DNA of 64,000 nucleotides, taken from assembly GCA_017446265.1 (NCBI GenBank), contig JAFSRD010000027.1, positions 1-64,000 on the forward strand, in the 5' to 3' direction. The DNA is from Treponema sp. (GTDB taxonomy: Bacteria; Spirochaetota; Spirochaetia; Treponematales; Treponemataceae). Under the pieces are notes generated by a model. The model was not told the origin of the DNA. It saw only the letters and a program-made list of their open reading frames with translations, and did not search any database. Positions 7,129 through 16,823 of the stretch are shown here, piece after piece. How positions within the stretch are numbered: the stretch's first letter is position 1; each line of letters opens with the position of its first letter. A program made the position numbers and the translations under genes.

Positions 7129-8361
7129 ATGAATGACAGTGAATTGAAAAAATTATTTGACTATATTGAATCTTCTACGCGCGAGATGATTGAGCTTGAA
7201 ACAACGCTTACCGCGCATCCTGCGCTTGCGCCAGAAAACGGCGGCGATGGCGAAGTTGAAAAGTGCGAGGCGCTTCTTGCCTGGCTTGCACAAAACGGGC
7301 TGCCCGCAGCGATTCGGTACGATGCGCCTGACAGTCGTGTTTCAAGCGGCAAGCGTCCGAATGCTGTTGTCACCATTCCCGGTAAATCTGACGACTATGC
7401 TGTGTGGGTTATGGCGCATCTTGATGTTGTGCCTGTTGGCGAAAAATCGCTATGGCATACGGACCCATGGAGCGTCGTTGAAAAAGACGGCAAGTTGTAC
7501 GGACGTGGCGTTGAAGACAATCAGCAGGGGCTTGTGTCTGGCGTGTTTGCCGCGCTTGCCTATGTAAAAAACAACATGATGCCTGAACACACAGTCAAAC
7601 TTTTGTTTATGGCAGATGAAGAAGTTGGCAGCACATATGGCATAAAATACGTGCTCAAAGAGCATGAGCATCTTTTTCGCAAAGAAGATGTGATTGTAAT
7701 TCCTGACGGCGGCGACGAGCGCGGTGAAACGATTGAAGTTGCAGAAAAAAATATTGTGTGGTTGCGCTTTCACGTTGTCGGAAAACAGACTCACGGCTCG
7801 CGCCCCGACACAGGAGCAAACGCATGCCTTGCTGCAGACGAACTTGCGCTTTTGCTCCACGACATGAAAACTGTTTTTGACAAGCGCGACCCGCTCTTTA
7901 CGCCTGACTGCTCCACGTTTGAGCCGACAATGCGCCTTGCAAATGTCGAGGGCATCAATATCATACCGGGCAACGATGTGTTCTGCATGGACTGCCGCAT
8001 TCTTCCGTGTTATTCCATAAAAGAAGTGCTCGCCGAAGTTGACAAGCGGTGTGCCGTAATCGAAAAAAAATACGGCGTAAAAGTGGAATACACAACGCCG
8101 CAGTCAGAAGAATCTCCTGCAACGCCAGTAGATTCTCCCATTGTAAAAAAACTTTCTGAAGCGATTAAAAAAGCGCACGGAAAAACTGCGCGGACAATCG
8201 GCATTGGCGGCGGCACTGTTGCGGCCCCGCTCCGTGTGCTCGGTTACAATGCTGCCGTGTGGAGCACGCTCGACGACATGGCGCATCAGCCGAATGAATA
8301 TTGCGTTATTGACAATATTGTTGCTGATGCAAAAACACTTGCTGTGCTTTTCAGTTTGTAG
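7129..8361 (+). CDS. M20-family metallopeptidase (Sapep-like dipeptidase)
   Basis: This 410-residue cytoplasmic zinc peptidase of family M20 has first metal ligand HLD (His97, with Asp99), GRGVEDN bridging aspartate (near 130), DEEVG with the catalytic glutamates (163-167), a central lid domain with the THGS motif, and a final HQPNEY. Members of this branch hydrolyse dipeptides or trim short peptides; specificity is inferred. The ATG at 7129 follows GGTGGAGG by seven bases, so the 18 in-frame upstream codons are not used. It lies 96 bases after galE and 22 bases before the zinc-ribbon gene. Confidence 0.85.
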   Translation: MNDSELKKLFDYIESSTREMIELETTLTAHPALAPENGGDGEVEKCEALLAWLAQNGLPAAIRYDAPDSRVSSGKRPNAVVTIPGKSDDYAVWVMAHLDVVPVGEKSLWHTDPWSVVEKDGKLYGRGVEDNQQGLVSGVFAALAYVKNNMMPEHTVKLLFMADEEVGSTYGIKYVLKEHEHLFRKEDVIVIPDGGDERGETIEVAEKNIVWLRFHVVGKQTHGSRPDTGANACLAADELALLLHDMKTVFDKRDPLFTPDCSTFEPTMRLANVEGINIIPGNDVFCMDCRILPCYSIKEVLAEVDKRCAVIEKKYGVKVEYTTPQSEESPATPVDSPIVKKLSEAIKKAHGKTARTIGIGGGTVAAPLRVLGYNAAVWSTLDDMAHQPNEYCVIDNIVADAKTLAVLFSL

Positions 8362-8383
8362 CGTTTTAATAAAGGAGGATGTG

Positions 8384-9142
8384 ATGTTTTGTCAAAATTG
8401 TGGAACAGAGTTTTTGAGTGGCGCGTATTTCTGTCCGAATTGTGGTGCAAAAATTATTAACAATGGCACTAGAGAACAGCCGCATGTGGAGGCAACGCAG
8501 CCGCATGAAGACATGTATGCTGAAAACAATTACACTACGCACAAAAACCATGAACAACAATCGGAGCGCGTGCACGCAGAGGGCGAGCCGCAACCGATGC
8601 ATGAACATGATGAAAACCTGCTCATGCGTGCGTATCTTTCTTGCAGCGTTTCGTCCGATGTACTGACAAAGCCAGTTGCACATTATATAAAAGCATTTGA
8701 GAAATTTAACAGCGGTGTAACGAAGGCGAATTGGAACTGGGCGGCGTTCTTTTTTGGCGGTTGGAACCTTATGTATCGCAGGAGTTACATGTGGGGCATT
8801 CTTATTGAGGTTGCATCGTGGATTATCGTTGGTGCAACGGCAGGAATAGGGCTTATCACTGCTCTTGTGCGCGGCGCATTCCTTGACTATGTGCACTACA
8901 TGCGCTATACGCAGATGCGCTCGCAAGCACAGGCAGCGCACCCGAACGACATCGGCAAACAGTGCGAATATTTAGCAACAGCAGGCGGCGTGAATAAAGC
9001 TATAATCGCTATCTGCATTGTGTGCTCTATTTTTTATGCAGTGTTTACTGTGGGGCTTGTTGCCGTGGGCATATTTACATTTGAAAAAATGTTTGATTTT
9101 GCAGAGGATATATTCGACGGCTTCAAACGGTTTGATTTGTAG
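8384..9142 (+). CDS. Zinc-ribbon DUF2628-type membrane protein
   Basis: The protein has 252 residues. It opens with a zinc ribbon (CQNCG at 3-7, CPNCG at 17-21), then a His/Glu/Gln-rich spacer of about 80 residues. The DUF2628-like part follows, with WNWAAFFFGGWNLMYRR before a hydrophobic helix, and a last transmembrane helix near the C-terminus. The ATG follows AAAGGAGG. Proteins of this design are widespread and of unknown function; the ribbon should be cytoplasmic. It sits 22 bases after the M20 gene and its stop is one base before the amylase start, so it is probably co-transcribed with both. Confidence 0.75.
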   Translation: MFCQNCGTEFLSGAYFCPNCGAKIINNGTREQPHVEATQPHEDMYAENNYTTHKNHEQQSERVHAEGEPQPMHEHDENLLMRAYLSCSVSSDVLTKPVAHYIKAFEKFNSGVTKANWNWAAFFFGGWNLMYRRSYMWGILIEVASWIIVGATAGIGLITALVRGAFLDYVHYMRYTQMRSQAQAAHPNDIGKQCEYLATAGGVNKAIIAICIVCSIFYAVFTVGLVAVGIFTFEKMFDFAEDIFDGFKRFDL

Positions 9143-9143
9143 T

Positions 9144-10910
9144 ATGGATTTTTCTGCGGTTGCACATTATGCGTTTGATAATTATTGCTATCCGCTTGAC
9201 AAAGACAACCTTGCAATAAACATACGCACGGGAAAAGATATTGTGCGTGTCGCGCTCATCTGGGGAGACCCGTTTACTGGCGGCATTTTTGGAGGCAAAT
9301 GGAACTGGCACGGCGAGCGCATTGAGATAGCGCGCGTAAAAGAGCTTCCAAATCATTTGTGGTGGTCAACAGTCGTGCAGCCTCCATTTAAACGGTGCCG
9401 TTATTTTTTTGAGCTTGATGACGGTGTGCGCGTCATGCTGTATTGCGAAAACGGTTTTTTTACTGAATCAGAATTGCGCGCAAAGTCGATGCCCGCACCG
9501 TTTATCTTTCCTTGGATGAACGAAGTTGACATTTGCGCTCCTCCTGTATGGGCGCGCAGCACCGTGTGGTATCAGATTTTTCCGTCGCGCTTTTGTCGCG
9601 TTGCGTGCAGTTCTGATGTTGCGCCATGCTGCGAGTGGGCTCCGCCGTACCGTGCAGTAACGAACGAAGAAAAATATGGCGGCAATTTGCAAGGCATAAT
9701 CAGCCGCCTTGATTACCTTGAACAACTTGGCGTAAACGGCATCTACTTGAACCCCGTGAACAGCGCGCCATCCGAGCATAAGTACGACACGACAGACTAT
9801 TTTACAATCGATGCTTCATTTGGCACGAAAGACGACATGAAGCGCCTTGTTGCGCAAGCGCACGCGCGTGGAATCAAGATTATGCTCGATGGCGTATTCA
9901 ATCATACTGGATGGGATTTTTTTGCCTGGCAGGATGTGCTCAAAAATCGTGAACGCTCGAAGTATGCATCATGGTATATTATTAACAATTTTGATTTTGA
10001 CAAAGAACAGCATTCTGCCGCGCAAGACGGAAACTATTTTGCATTTGCATTCGTAGACAACATGCCCAAGCTCAACACGAGCAATCCCGAAGTACGAGAT
10101 TATGTGCTACGCGCATGCGAGATGTGGGTACGGGAATATGATATTGATGCAATTCGCCTTGATGTTGCGAATGAACTTTCGCACGTTTTTTGCCAAGAAC
10201 TTCATACGCGTCTTAAAAAACTCAAGAGCGATTTTTTTATTGTAGGAGAAGTGTGGCACAATGCGCTTCCCTGGTTGCGCGGCAACGAATTCGATGCTGT
10301 CATGAATTATCCGTTGCAAAATGCCATCTCAAATTTTGCGCTTACGCCGACGATGGCCGCAAAAACATGTGAGCAACATGTCAATCGCTGCCTTGCCATG
10401 TATTACGAGCAGACGACATGCGTTCAGTTTAATTTGCTCGACAGTCATGATACAATCAGGCTCGTCACAAAGACGGAAAACCGCGATGCAACTTTGCAAC
10501 AATTTGCGTTTTTATTTTCAATGCCCGGTTCCGTATGCATCTATTACGGTACCGAAGTGCTGCTTGCAGGCGATTATGACCCTGATTGCCGTCGGTGCAT
10601 GCCGTGGAAAGAAATTGATGACGGACAGTATGCAGAGGAGTTTGCATTTATGCAGTCGCTCATTGCGCTTCGAAAAACACATGAAGCGATGCGCAGCGTA
10701 GACATGCAATTCGTGTATGGCGAAAATGCTCCAGAGAATGGGCGTGTTGTTCACCTGAAAAAGAAATCTGACAGCGAGACGCTCAATTTATTTTTTAACT
10801 TTGGCAGCAACGACATACACTGTAATTTTTTGCATGGCAACGTGCTTCTTGCACGCTGCTGTGACGGCAACACGTTGCACAGCGGCGGTTTTGCCATAGT
10901 CAAAGCGTGA
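9144..10910 (+). CDS. Cytoplasmic neopullulanase/cyclomaltodextrinase (GH13)
   Basis: A 588-residue GH13_20-type enzyme without signal peptide. An N-terminal CBM34-like beta domain (about 1-125) is followed by the (beta/alpha)8 barrel starting at VWYQIFPSRF. The four GH13 regions are visible: DGVFNHTG (near 249), IRLDVANE with nucleophile Asp340, VGEVWHN with acid/base Glu369, and DSHD with Asp436. Such enzymes split maltodextrins, cyclodextrins or pullulan inside the cell. This gives it the last step of the locus that follows: products imported by MalEFG would be its substrates. It starts directly after the preceding stop, without a ribosome site of its own, so coupling is likely. Confidence 0.88.
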   Translation: MDFSAVAHYAFDNYCYPLDKDNLAINIRTGKDIVRVALIWGDPFTGGIFGGKWNWHGERIEIARVKELPNHLWWSTVVQPPFKRCRYFFELDDGVRVMLYCENGFFTESELRAKSMPAPFIFPWMNEVDICAPPVWARSTVWYQIFPSRFCRVACSSDVAPCCEWAPPYRAVTNEEKYGGNLQGIISRLDYLEQLGVNGIYLNPVNSAPSEHKYDTTDYFTIDASFGTKDDMKRLVAQAHARGIKIMLDGVFNHTGWDFFAWQDVLKNRERSKYASWYIINNFDFDKEQHSAAQDGNYFAFAFVDNMPKLNTSNPEVRDYVLRACEMWVREYDIDAIRLDVANELSHVFCQELHTRLKKLKSDFFIVGEVWHNALPWLRGNEFDAVMNYPLQNAISNFALTPTMAAKTCEQHVNRCLAMYYEQTTCVQFNLLDSHDTIRLVTKTENRDATLQQFAFLFSMPGSVCIYYGTEVLLAGDYDPDCRRCMPWKEIDDGQYAEEFAFMQSLIALRKTHEAMRSVDMQFVYGENAPENGRVVHLKKKSDSETLNLFFNFGSNDIHCNFLHGNVLLARCCDGNTLHSGGFAIVKA

Positions 10911-11221
10911 TATGGCGCCAGTGATTCATGCAGAGCGTCAGACAGCGGTGCTCGCATCAAGATAGATGGTATTCAACCCTCGCCACGAATAATTTCCGTA
11001 CAGTTTATATCACGAAGTGATGTATTGAACCTTTCGCGCGAATAAAAAAATCACTATATCCTGCTTGAATATAACAAAATTTTAATTTTTATACAAAAAT
11101 ACCGCACAATTGCACAAAAAATACATTTTTGCGCAAAAAAACATGTTTTTTTCCTTGACAAATTGCGAATCTCGGTTAAAAATTATGTATAAAATATAAC
11201 AATTAATTAAGGAGGACGCAA
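10911..11221 (+). promoter_or_regulatory. Control region of the alpha-glucan operon
   Basis: No gene is visible in these 311 bases. ATCAC-GAA-GTGAT (near 11009-11021) is palindromic. Bases 11110-11120 and 11126-11136 form an 11-bp inverted repeat (TTGCACAAAAA/TTTTTGCGCAA, one mismatch). It abuts a perfect 18-bp palindrome of A7-CATG-T7 (11135-11152). TTGACA follows at 11155-11160, and a TATAAA near 11188-11193 is too far for a standard spacer, so the -10 is uncertain. AAGGAGG precedes the ATG at 11222. The stacked palindromes look like a repressor or activator site. Confidence 0.5.
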
Positions 11222-13327
11222 ATGAAAAAAATGTGTGCTTTCATTCTTGCTGTGTTGCTATGCGCCGCAACTTTTGCAGATGTATCAGTGAAAAAGCTTG
11301 CGGACGGCAACATTGAAGTGACGTTCTTTTATGGAAATCCACGTGCACAAGAAGTTGTTATTGCCGGCGATTTTACCGATTGGCAAAGTGGCGCGCTGCC
11401 GATGACCAAAGGTGAAAAGGGCTGGACATTTATAAAAGTTGTGCCGCCTGGAACTGTTATGAAATATAAATTTATTTCTGATGGCAATTGGACAGAAGAC
11501 TTGAACGAGCCTGACAAAATTGATGACGGCTTTGGCGGGCACAACGGGCTTGTAGATGTAGATGTGCTCGTTGCGGCAGCGAGCGGCGAAGCATCTGTTG
11601 TTGCTGCGAGACCGACAATTAAATTCGGCACATGGTCAATGCTCGGCTATCAGATGTTGTGGGGAGACGGCTCAAAAGACAATCGCGGTACGCTCGACAG
11701 CGCAGGGCTCAATCTTAAATCATACTTGAAGATAAGCGGTGAAGCGCTCAAAAATTTTCCTGTATATTTTGAAATTGCGCTTGCAGAGCAGGATAATTTT
11801 AATAACTTGTATGAAAAAGGCAAGACGAGTTGGGGAACAGGATGGACTAATTTGCTTGTGGATACGATTTTTGATCCCACATATTATTATGGTGGACAGG
11901 CTGCGGCTGCGTCATATCTCGGTCATTTGAAGATTGGTTTTAACACGCCGTATGTCAATTGGACAACGGGTTACAAATATGCAAAGCTCCCGCCGCATAC
12001 AAACGTCAACTGGGTGACTGTTGACAAGGAATGGGAGGCGGGCTACAGCTCAATTGGCGGTTTCAATCATTTTGATTTTGCGCCGCTTTTCAATAAAGTG
12101 CTCGACGGAACGGGCGTAGAAGTGAATGCGGTAATTGCTCCAAACCGCACGGCAGACAGAGCGGGAAAGCAGTACGGCCTATACACCTATGGCAATGTCC
12201 GCTTTACTGTTGGTGGATTCTCTCAGTATTTTGACGTCCAGTATAACGGTGCATTCGGCACAACGTTTAAAGAAATCTTCAAATTCGTTATGGAAGAAGA
12301 TTTCATTTTCGGCTATCAGGGAACATTTGGTCCTGTAACAGCAAAAGCGAACGTATTGTTCAATTTGTACGGTTCCTCTGTTTCCGGTCCGTATAAGATT
12401 AAATATTCTCCGCCGTCATCTGATGTTGGCGCTGTTGACGAAAATCCAGAGAAAAAAATTGACAACACTGCGTTCAATATCAATGCATCATACAGCGGCG
12501 ATTACATCGGTGCAACGCTTGGTTATCGATGGCGCGGCGCTCAAGCAAGCATGATGTATGTTGAAGACAACAATGATGACGACCACCGCAACATCTCTGA
12601 CCAGCTTGGGTATCGCAATACGCAGATGATTTGGGGTGATGTGCATGGGCTGCTCGCGTATGACTCGCTCACGCTTGGACTGCGTGGCGACATGACTATG
12701 ATTCTTCACAAAGATGCAGACTACTGGTATGACGCGACAACAAAGTTTGCTGATAAAACTGCGTTGCTCTTCCACTTCCGTCCGTACTTTAAGCTTGACT
12801 TCGACGCATTGCTTGCGTTTCCTGCGATGCTTGACGGGTATATGCAATTTGATGCAATGACAAAAGACATGTTTGTGCGCAGCAGGGCTGCACATTTTAT
12901 TGTGGCTGATGCGGGCTTGCGCTACACGCAGACATTTGAAAACGATGCAGTGAAAAAGCTCACGGCTACATATGCATTTGACAATCTCGGTGCGGAATAT
13001 CTTTTCAATACGCTTTCTGCAGATATTACGTTCAAATATGATTTTATTGCGTCGTTTGGCATAGGGCTTCGTACAAAGAGTGCAAAATCTGATTTTGCAA
13101 GTCCGTTCGCACTATATGCAGGCGTGCAGAAAAAAATCAAACCGATGTATGCGCCGACAGCATACTTGCAAATTATGTACGGCATGGATCCGTATAAATC
13201 ATTTGGCGACGGACCTGTTGCATACAACTACAACTCAAACAGTTACACGTGGTATCGCGACAGGAGCGGCCGCAGTGATTACGATGGCAAGACAGCAATT
13301 CGTCTCGGTCTCATGTGGGATCTCTAA
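11222..13327 (+). CDS. Outer-membrane barrel with N-terminal glycogen-binding domain
   Basis: This 701-residue protein has a signal peptide (cleavage near residue 20, AATFA). It is followed by a CBM48/AMPK-type glycogen-binding E-set domain (about 22-105): VVIAGDFTDW, then KYKFISDGNW, the aromatic pair that usually grips alpha-glucan. The rest is rich in alternating aromatic/polar strands with Gly/Asn/Asp turns and ends TAIRLGLMWDL, as an outer-membrane beta barrel would. No catalytic motif is present. It is the first gene of the glucan operon, before a lipoprotein, pullulanase and MalEFG. I infer a glucan-binding porin, functionally similar to LamB or SusC but unrelated in architecture. The barrel call rests on composition only. 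Confidence 0.75.
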   Translation: MKKMCAFILAVLLCAATFADVSVKKLADGNIEVTFFYGNPRAQEVVIAGDFTDWQSGALPMTKGEKGWTFIKVVPPGTVMKYKFISDGNWTEDLNEPDKIDDGFGGHNGLVDVDVLVAAASGEASVVAARPTIKFGTWSMLGYQMLWGDGSKDNRGTLDSAGLNLKSYLKISGEALKNFPVYFEIALAEQDNFNNLYEKGKTSWGTGWTNLLVDTIFDPTYYYGGQAAAASYLGHLKIGFNTPYVNWTTGYKYAKLPPHTNVNWVTVDKEWEAGYSSIGGFNHFDFAPLFNKVLDGTGVEVNAVIAPNRTADRAGKQYGLYTYGNVRFTVGGFSQYFDVQYNGAFGTTFKEIFKFVMEEDFIFGYQGTFGPVTAKANVLFNLYGSSVSGPYKIKYSPPSSDVGAVDENPEKKIDNTAFNINASYSGDYIGATLGYRWRGAQASMMYVEDNNDDDHRNISDQLGYRNTQMIWGDVHGLLAYDSLTLGLRGDMTMILHKDADYWYDATTKFADKTALLFHFRPYFKLDFDALLAFPAMLDGYMQFDAMTKDMFVRSRAAHFIVADAGLRYTQTFENDAVKKLTATYAFDNLGAEYLFNTLSADITFKYDFIASFGIGLRTKSAKSDFASPFALYAGVQKKIKPMYAPTAYLQIMYGMDPYKSFGDGPVAYNYNSNSYTWYRDRSGRSDYDGKTAIRLGLMWDL

Positions 13328-13345
13328 ACGAATTTAGGAGGAACG

Positions 13346-13894
13346 ATGATGAAAAAATTAATAATAACGATTGCGACAGGTGCGCTCATGCTGTTTGTCG
13401 GCTGTCCGACTCAGCATCGTAATTTAAGCTATCCAAACTACGCACTGCCGTTTGATGTCGCGCTCACGACAACGACGAACACTGCGCAGGCGTTGGTAGT
13501 AAGTGTGCCAACGGTACAAGAATACAGCAAATATACATTTACCATAACAAATCTTGCTGCGGACATAGGCAAACAGTTTGTCGTGGCAGGTGCAAGTATC
13601 AGTTCGACAGCATCAAATTTTGCTGACAACTGGAATGTGGAAGCAGATAAAATTACTGACAAAGGGCTGTCTGGCACTGTCGATGGCACGGGAACGCTTT
13701 CCATTACGTTTTATGGCAAAAAACCAAGTTGGGCATCAAGAAATTCGGCGATGTTTAAAATCTGCCAATACGGTACCTGGAATAATCCGTATTTCCAAAC
13801 AGGAGGAGATAACGGCTTTGTGGACAACTCAAATACTGGCACGGCAAGCGGTAACTATGATGTTACGGTAACAATTGATGCAAGCAAATTCTAG
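13346..13894 (+). CDS. Small lipoprotein of glucan locus, unknown function
   Basis: A 182-residue lipoprotein; the signal ends at the cysteine of LFVGC (about residue 20). The remainder is Thr/Asn/Ser-rich with predicted beta strands and an aromatic patch near the end (GTWNNPYFQTGG). I do not recognise a family. AGGAGG precedes two consecutive ATGs (13346, 13349); either may be used. Lying between the glucan-binding barrel and the pullulanase, and followed by a terminator, it would be made in excess over the downstream enzymes. I infer a surface or periplasmic glucan-binding accessory. Confidence 0.7.
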   Translation: MMKKLIITIATGALMLFVGCPTQHRNLSYPNYALPFDVALTTTTNTAQALVVSVPTVQEYSKYTFTITNLAADIGKQFVVAGASISSTASNFADNWNVEADKITDKGLSGTVDGTGTLSITFYGKKPSWASRNSAMFKICQYGTWNNPYFQTGGDNGFVDNSNTGTASGNYDVTVTIDASKF

Positions 13895-13904
13895 GTAATC
13901 GTGC

Positions 13905-13936
13905 GGGGCTGTCGCAGTCAGTGGCAGCCCCATTTT
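13905..13936 (+). terminator. Intra-operon terminator
   Basis: GGGGCTG pairs with CAGCCCC around a 13-base loop, followed by ATTTT. It lies between the lipoprotein and the pullulanase, with no clear new promoter before 13993. Partial read-through would give high barrel and lipoprotein output and lower enzyme and transporter output. Confidence 0.65.
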
Positions 13937-13992
13937 GCAAGTGCTTTGACCGCTGTCGGAGCATTTGCAAAATGCAATAAGCGAGGATTGCC

Positions 13993-16722
13993 ATGGTAAA
14001 AAAGTATTTGCCTATTGTTTGTGTGTTTTGCCTGTGCGTATTTTTGTTGCCGCTTGTGGCTCAGCACATGCCCGGTACATTTGAAAATGCTGCGCCTGCT
14101 TCGCTTGAAGCAGTGCTTGCGCTCGACAAAACGCTCAATCTTTCTGGAGACGAGCTTGTCGTGTACTACGTGCGCCCCGACAAAAACTACGCACCGTGGG
14201 CGCTGTGGGTGTGGGCAAATCCAGGTGGCGACGGCAATGCGTTGTGGAGTTACACGCAAAGGTGGAGTGAAAAAGATGGCATTGGCTACATGCGGTTGCG
14301 TCTTGATGGGAGCGACACGGGCGGCGTAAAACCTGTGGCAGAAAATGGCGGGATTGGCCTCATTGTGCGGCAAAAAGATGGCTGGATAAAAGATGGCGAT
14401 GATGACCGCCTGTGGAATGTCAACACATCAAAAAAGATTGTTATTTTTTCAGGGGACACAATGACATATGCAGCAGAACCGTACAAACCATCCATAACAT
14501 CGGCAGAACTTTCTTCACCACGCACTATCAATCTTACATTGTCAGGAAAGTACGCGCTCGGTTCTGGAGCATCGGGGTTTGTCGTTTCAGATGAACAGGG
14601 GAAACGCATTGCTGTTGTGAGCGCGCAAAACGCTGATGGCGGCGCATCGAATTTTACTGCGGGCGTTGTGCTTGCGCTTGCTGAAAACGCCCCGCTTTCT
14701 ACAAGGCTGCGCGTGTCGCATGCTGATTTTCGCGGTACAACGACGGTAGATGCAAGCGCGCTCACTGTAAAGATAGCGGAGCAGACAGTGCCGTCAGAAA
14801 ACGTGCAGCTCGGTATGACGTATGAAAACGGCAGCGCGTCTTTTGCACTGTGGGCTCCTACATCGTCTTCGGCGACGCTCAACCTGTATTTGCGCGACAC
14901 AGCGACACGCCCCGACTATACTGTCCGCATGATAAAAAACGATGCAACAGGCGTGTGGTGGTGCAGGTTTGCTGTGATTGATCCCGACGGCATGTTCTAC
15001 GATTTTACGCTTGTCAATGCGCATGGCTCTGTGACTGTGCTTGACCCATACGCTGTCTCTATGGCAGCATACCGAAACGATGGAACAGTAGGGCGGGGTG
15101 CAATTGTCGACTTGAACAGTCCGAAAGCGTTGCCTGACGGCGGCATGGCATCGTATGTACAGCTTGCAAAACGGGAAGATGCGGTCATCTATGAAATGTC
15201 TGTGCGCGATTTTACTATCAGTTCCGATGCACATGTGCGAGCTGTTCCCGGCACATATGCTGCATTCATTGAAAAGATACCGTATCTTAAAAGTTTGGGC
15301 ATTACGCACGTGCAGCTCATGCCTGTGATCAATTTTTTCTACAATGACGAGTTCAACACATCATATGAAAATTCTGGTTCCGTGAATGGCAACAACTACA
15401 ACTGGGGCTATGACCCGCACAACTATTTTACGCCAGAAGGATGGTTTGCAACTGATGCGCGCGACCCGTATTGCCGTGTGCGCGAGCTTAGAGAGCTTGT
15501 CAACGAATGTCACAAAGCGGGAATAGGCGTGCTGCTCGATGTTGTGTACAACCATATGGCAGAAACGCGCTTCCTTGATGATATTGTGCCGGGCTACTAT
15601 TTCCGCATGAACGAGCGCGGCAGTTGTACGAATGCATCTGGGTGCGGCAACGACACTGCTACAGAGCGCACGATGATGAAGCGGCTCGTTGTCGATTCTA
15701 CGTTGCACTGGGTAAAGAATTATATGATTGACGGATTCCGTTTTGACCTCATGGGGCTCATGGAGTCATCATCAGTTCTCGAGTCATATGCAGCATGTGC
15801 AAAAGTGAATCCGTTTGTTCTCTTTGAAGGCGAAGGGTGGAAAATGTACAACGGTTCTGAAGATACTGTCGGCATGGATCAAAACTACATGACAAAGACG
15901 GACAACGTTGCCGTATTCAATGACGAGTTCCGAGATTTATTAAAAGCAGGCGGTTTCAACGAAACAGGACGCGGTTTCATCACTGGCAAAGGTGTTGACT
16001 CCGAAAGATTGTTCCGCAACTGCATTGGAAGCCCTGTTGTCAATTATCGTGCAGATTCTTCTGGCGACAATCTTCAATATCTCGTGTGCCATGACGGGCT
16101 TACGTTGCACGACAGCGTTGTGCATAATCTCAAGCTTGATGAAATGCGTGACCGTGCAGAGATTATCAAGCGCTTGAAGCTTGGCAATTTTTTTGCGCTT
16201 ACCTCGCAGGGAATTGCATTTTTGCATGGCGGGCAAGAGCGTGGCAGAACAAAGCCAAATGTGGCAAACGCAAAGAATGAATGCATAGGCAATTTTGTGC
16301 GCAACAGCTACGATTCATCAGACAACATAAATCAGTTCGTGTGGGAAATTGATGAAGATTATCAAACGCTTCTTGATTATACAAAAAGTTTGATTGCGCT
16401 TCGCCGCGCATTCAACGTGTTCAGGATAGGCGATGCAACAAAAATTGCCAAGCGTGCGCAGCTCTTGCAGATTGATGATGCGGAGCGTCTTGTGTTCGGC
16501 TATTCAATACAAGATGGCGATAGCTTATGGATTATCCTCGTGAACGGGAAAAAAGAAGCTGCGCGAATCAATGTGCGTACAAGTTTGAAAAATGCGCGCG
16601 TGATTGTCGATGCTGAAAACGTAAATGCTGACGGCATTAAAATTCCAAAAGGTGTTGCAATGCGCGGCAGGCTTGTTATCCTTGATGGGCTCACTGCAAC
16701 GATTATCCGCGTGGAAAAATGA
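13993..16722 (+). CDS. pulA: Secreted type I pullulanase
   Basis: A 909-residue debranching enzyme that cleaves alpha-1,6 bonds of pullulan and branched dextrins. It has a signal peptide (about 1-23). A CBM41-type starch-binding domain follows (about 45-140, with WALWVWANPGGDG). Then come a beta linker, a CBM48 (about 270-370) and a GH13_14 barrel with YNWGYDPHNYF and LLDVVYNHM. The nucleophile is Asp585 in FRFDLMG, the acid/base Glu614 in EGEGW, and the third acid Asp701 in CHDGLTLHD. There is no lipobox, so it is periplasmic or released. It lies downstream of the intra-operon terminator and 101 bases before malE. Confidence 0.92.
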   Translation: MVKKYLPIVCVFCLCVFLLPLVAQHMPGTFENAAPASLEAVLALDKTLNLSGDELVVYYVRPDKNYAPWALWVWANPGGDGNALWSYTQRWSEKDGIGYMRLRLDGSDTGGVKPVAENGGIGLIVRQKDGWIKDGDDDRLWNVNTSKKIVIFSGDTMTYAAEPYKPSITSAELSSPRTINLTLSGKYALGSGASGFVVSDEQGKRIAVVSAQNADGGASNFTAGVVLALAENAPLSTRLRVSHADFRGTTTVDASALTVKIAEQTVPSENVQLGMTYENGSASFALWAPTSSSATLNLYLRDTATRPDYTVRMIKNDATGVWWCRFAVIDPDGMFYDFTLVNAHGSVTVLDPYAVSMAAYRNDGTVGRGAIVDLNSPKALPDGGMASYVQLAKREDAVIYEMSVRDFTISSDAHVRAVPGTYAAFIEKIPYLKSLGITHVQLMPVINFFYNDEFNTSYENSGSVNGNNYNWGYDPHNYFTPEGWFATDARDPYCRVRELRELVNECHKAGIGVLLDVVYNHMAETRFLDDIVPGYYFRMNERGSCTNASGCGNDTATERTMMKRLVVDSTLHWVKNYMIDGFRFDLMGLMESSSVLESYAACAKVNPFVLFEGEGWKMYNGSEDTVGMDQNYMTKTDNVAVFNDEFRDLLKAGGFNETGRGFITGKGVDSERLFRNCIGSPVVNYRADSSGDNLQYLVCHDGLTLHDSVVHNLKLDEMRDRAEIIKRLKLGNFFALTSQGIAFLHGGQERGRTKPNVANAKNECIGNFVRNSYDSSDNINQFVWEIDEDYQTLLDYTKSLIALRRAFNVFRIGDATKIAKRAQLLQIDDAERLVFGYSIQDGDSLWIILVNGKKEAARINVRTSLKNARVIVDAENVNADGIKIPKGVAMRGRLVILDGLTATIIRVEK

Positions 16723-16823
16723 TGCTGTGCATGGTGCGTTGCGTTTTAGAGCATCGTTGGAATTGGCAAAATCCGGTGTGGCCGGTATGTATAAAATCTT
16801 TATGAACAATGGAGGCATATTCT

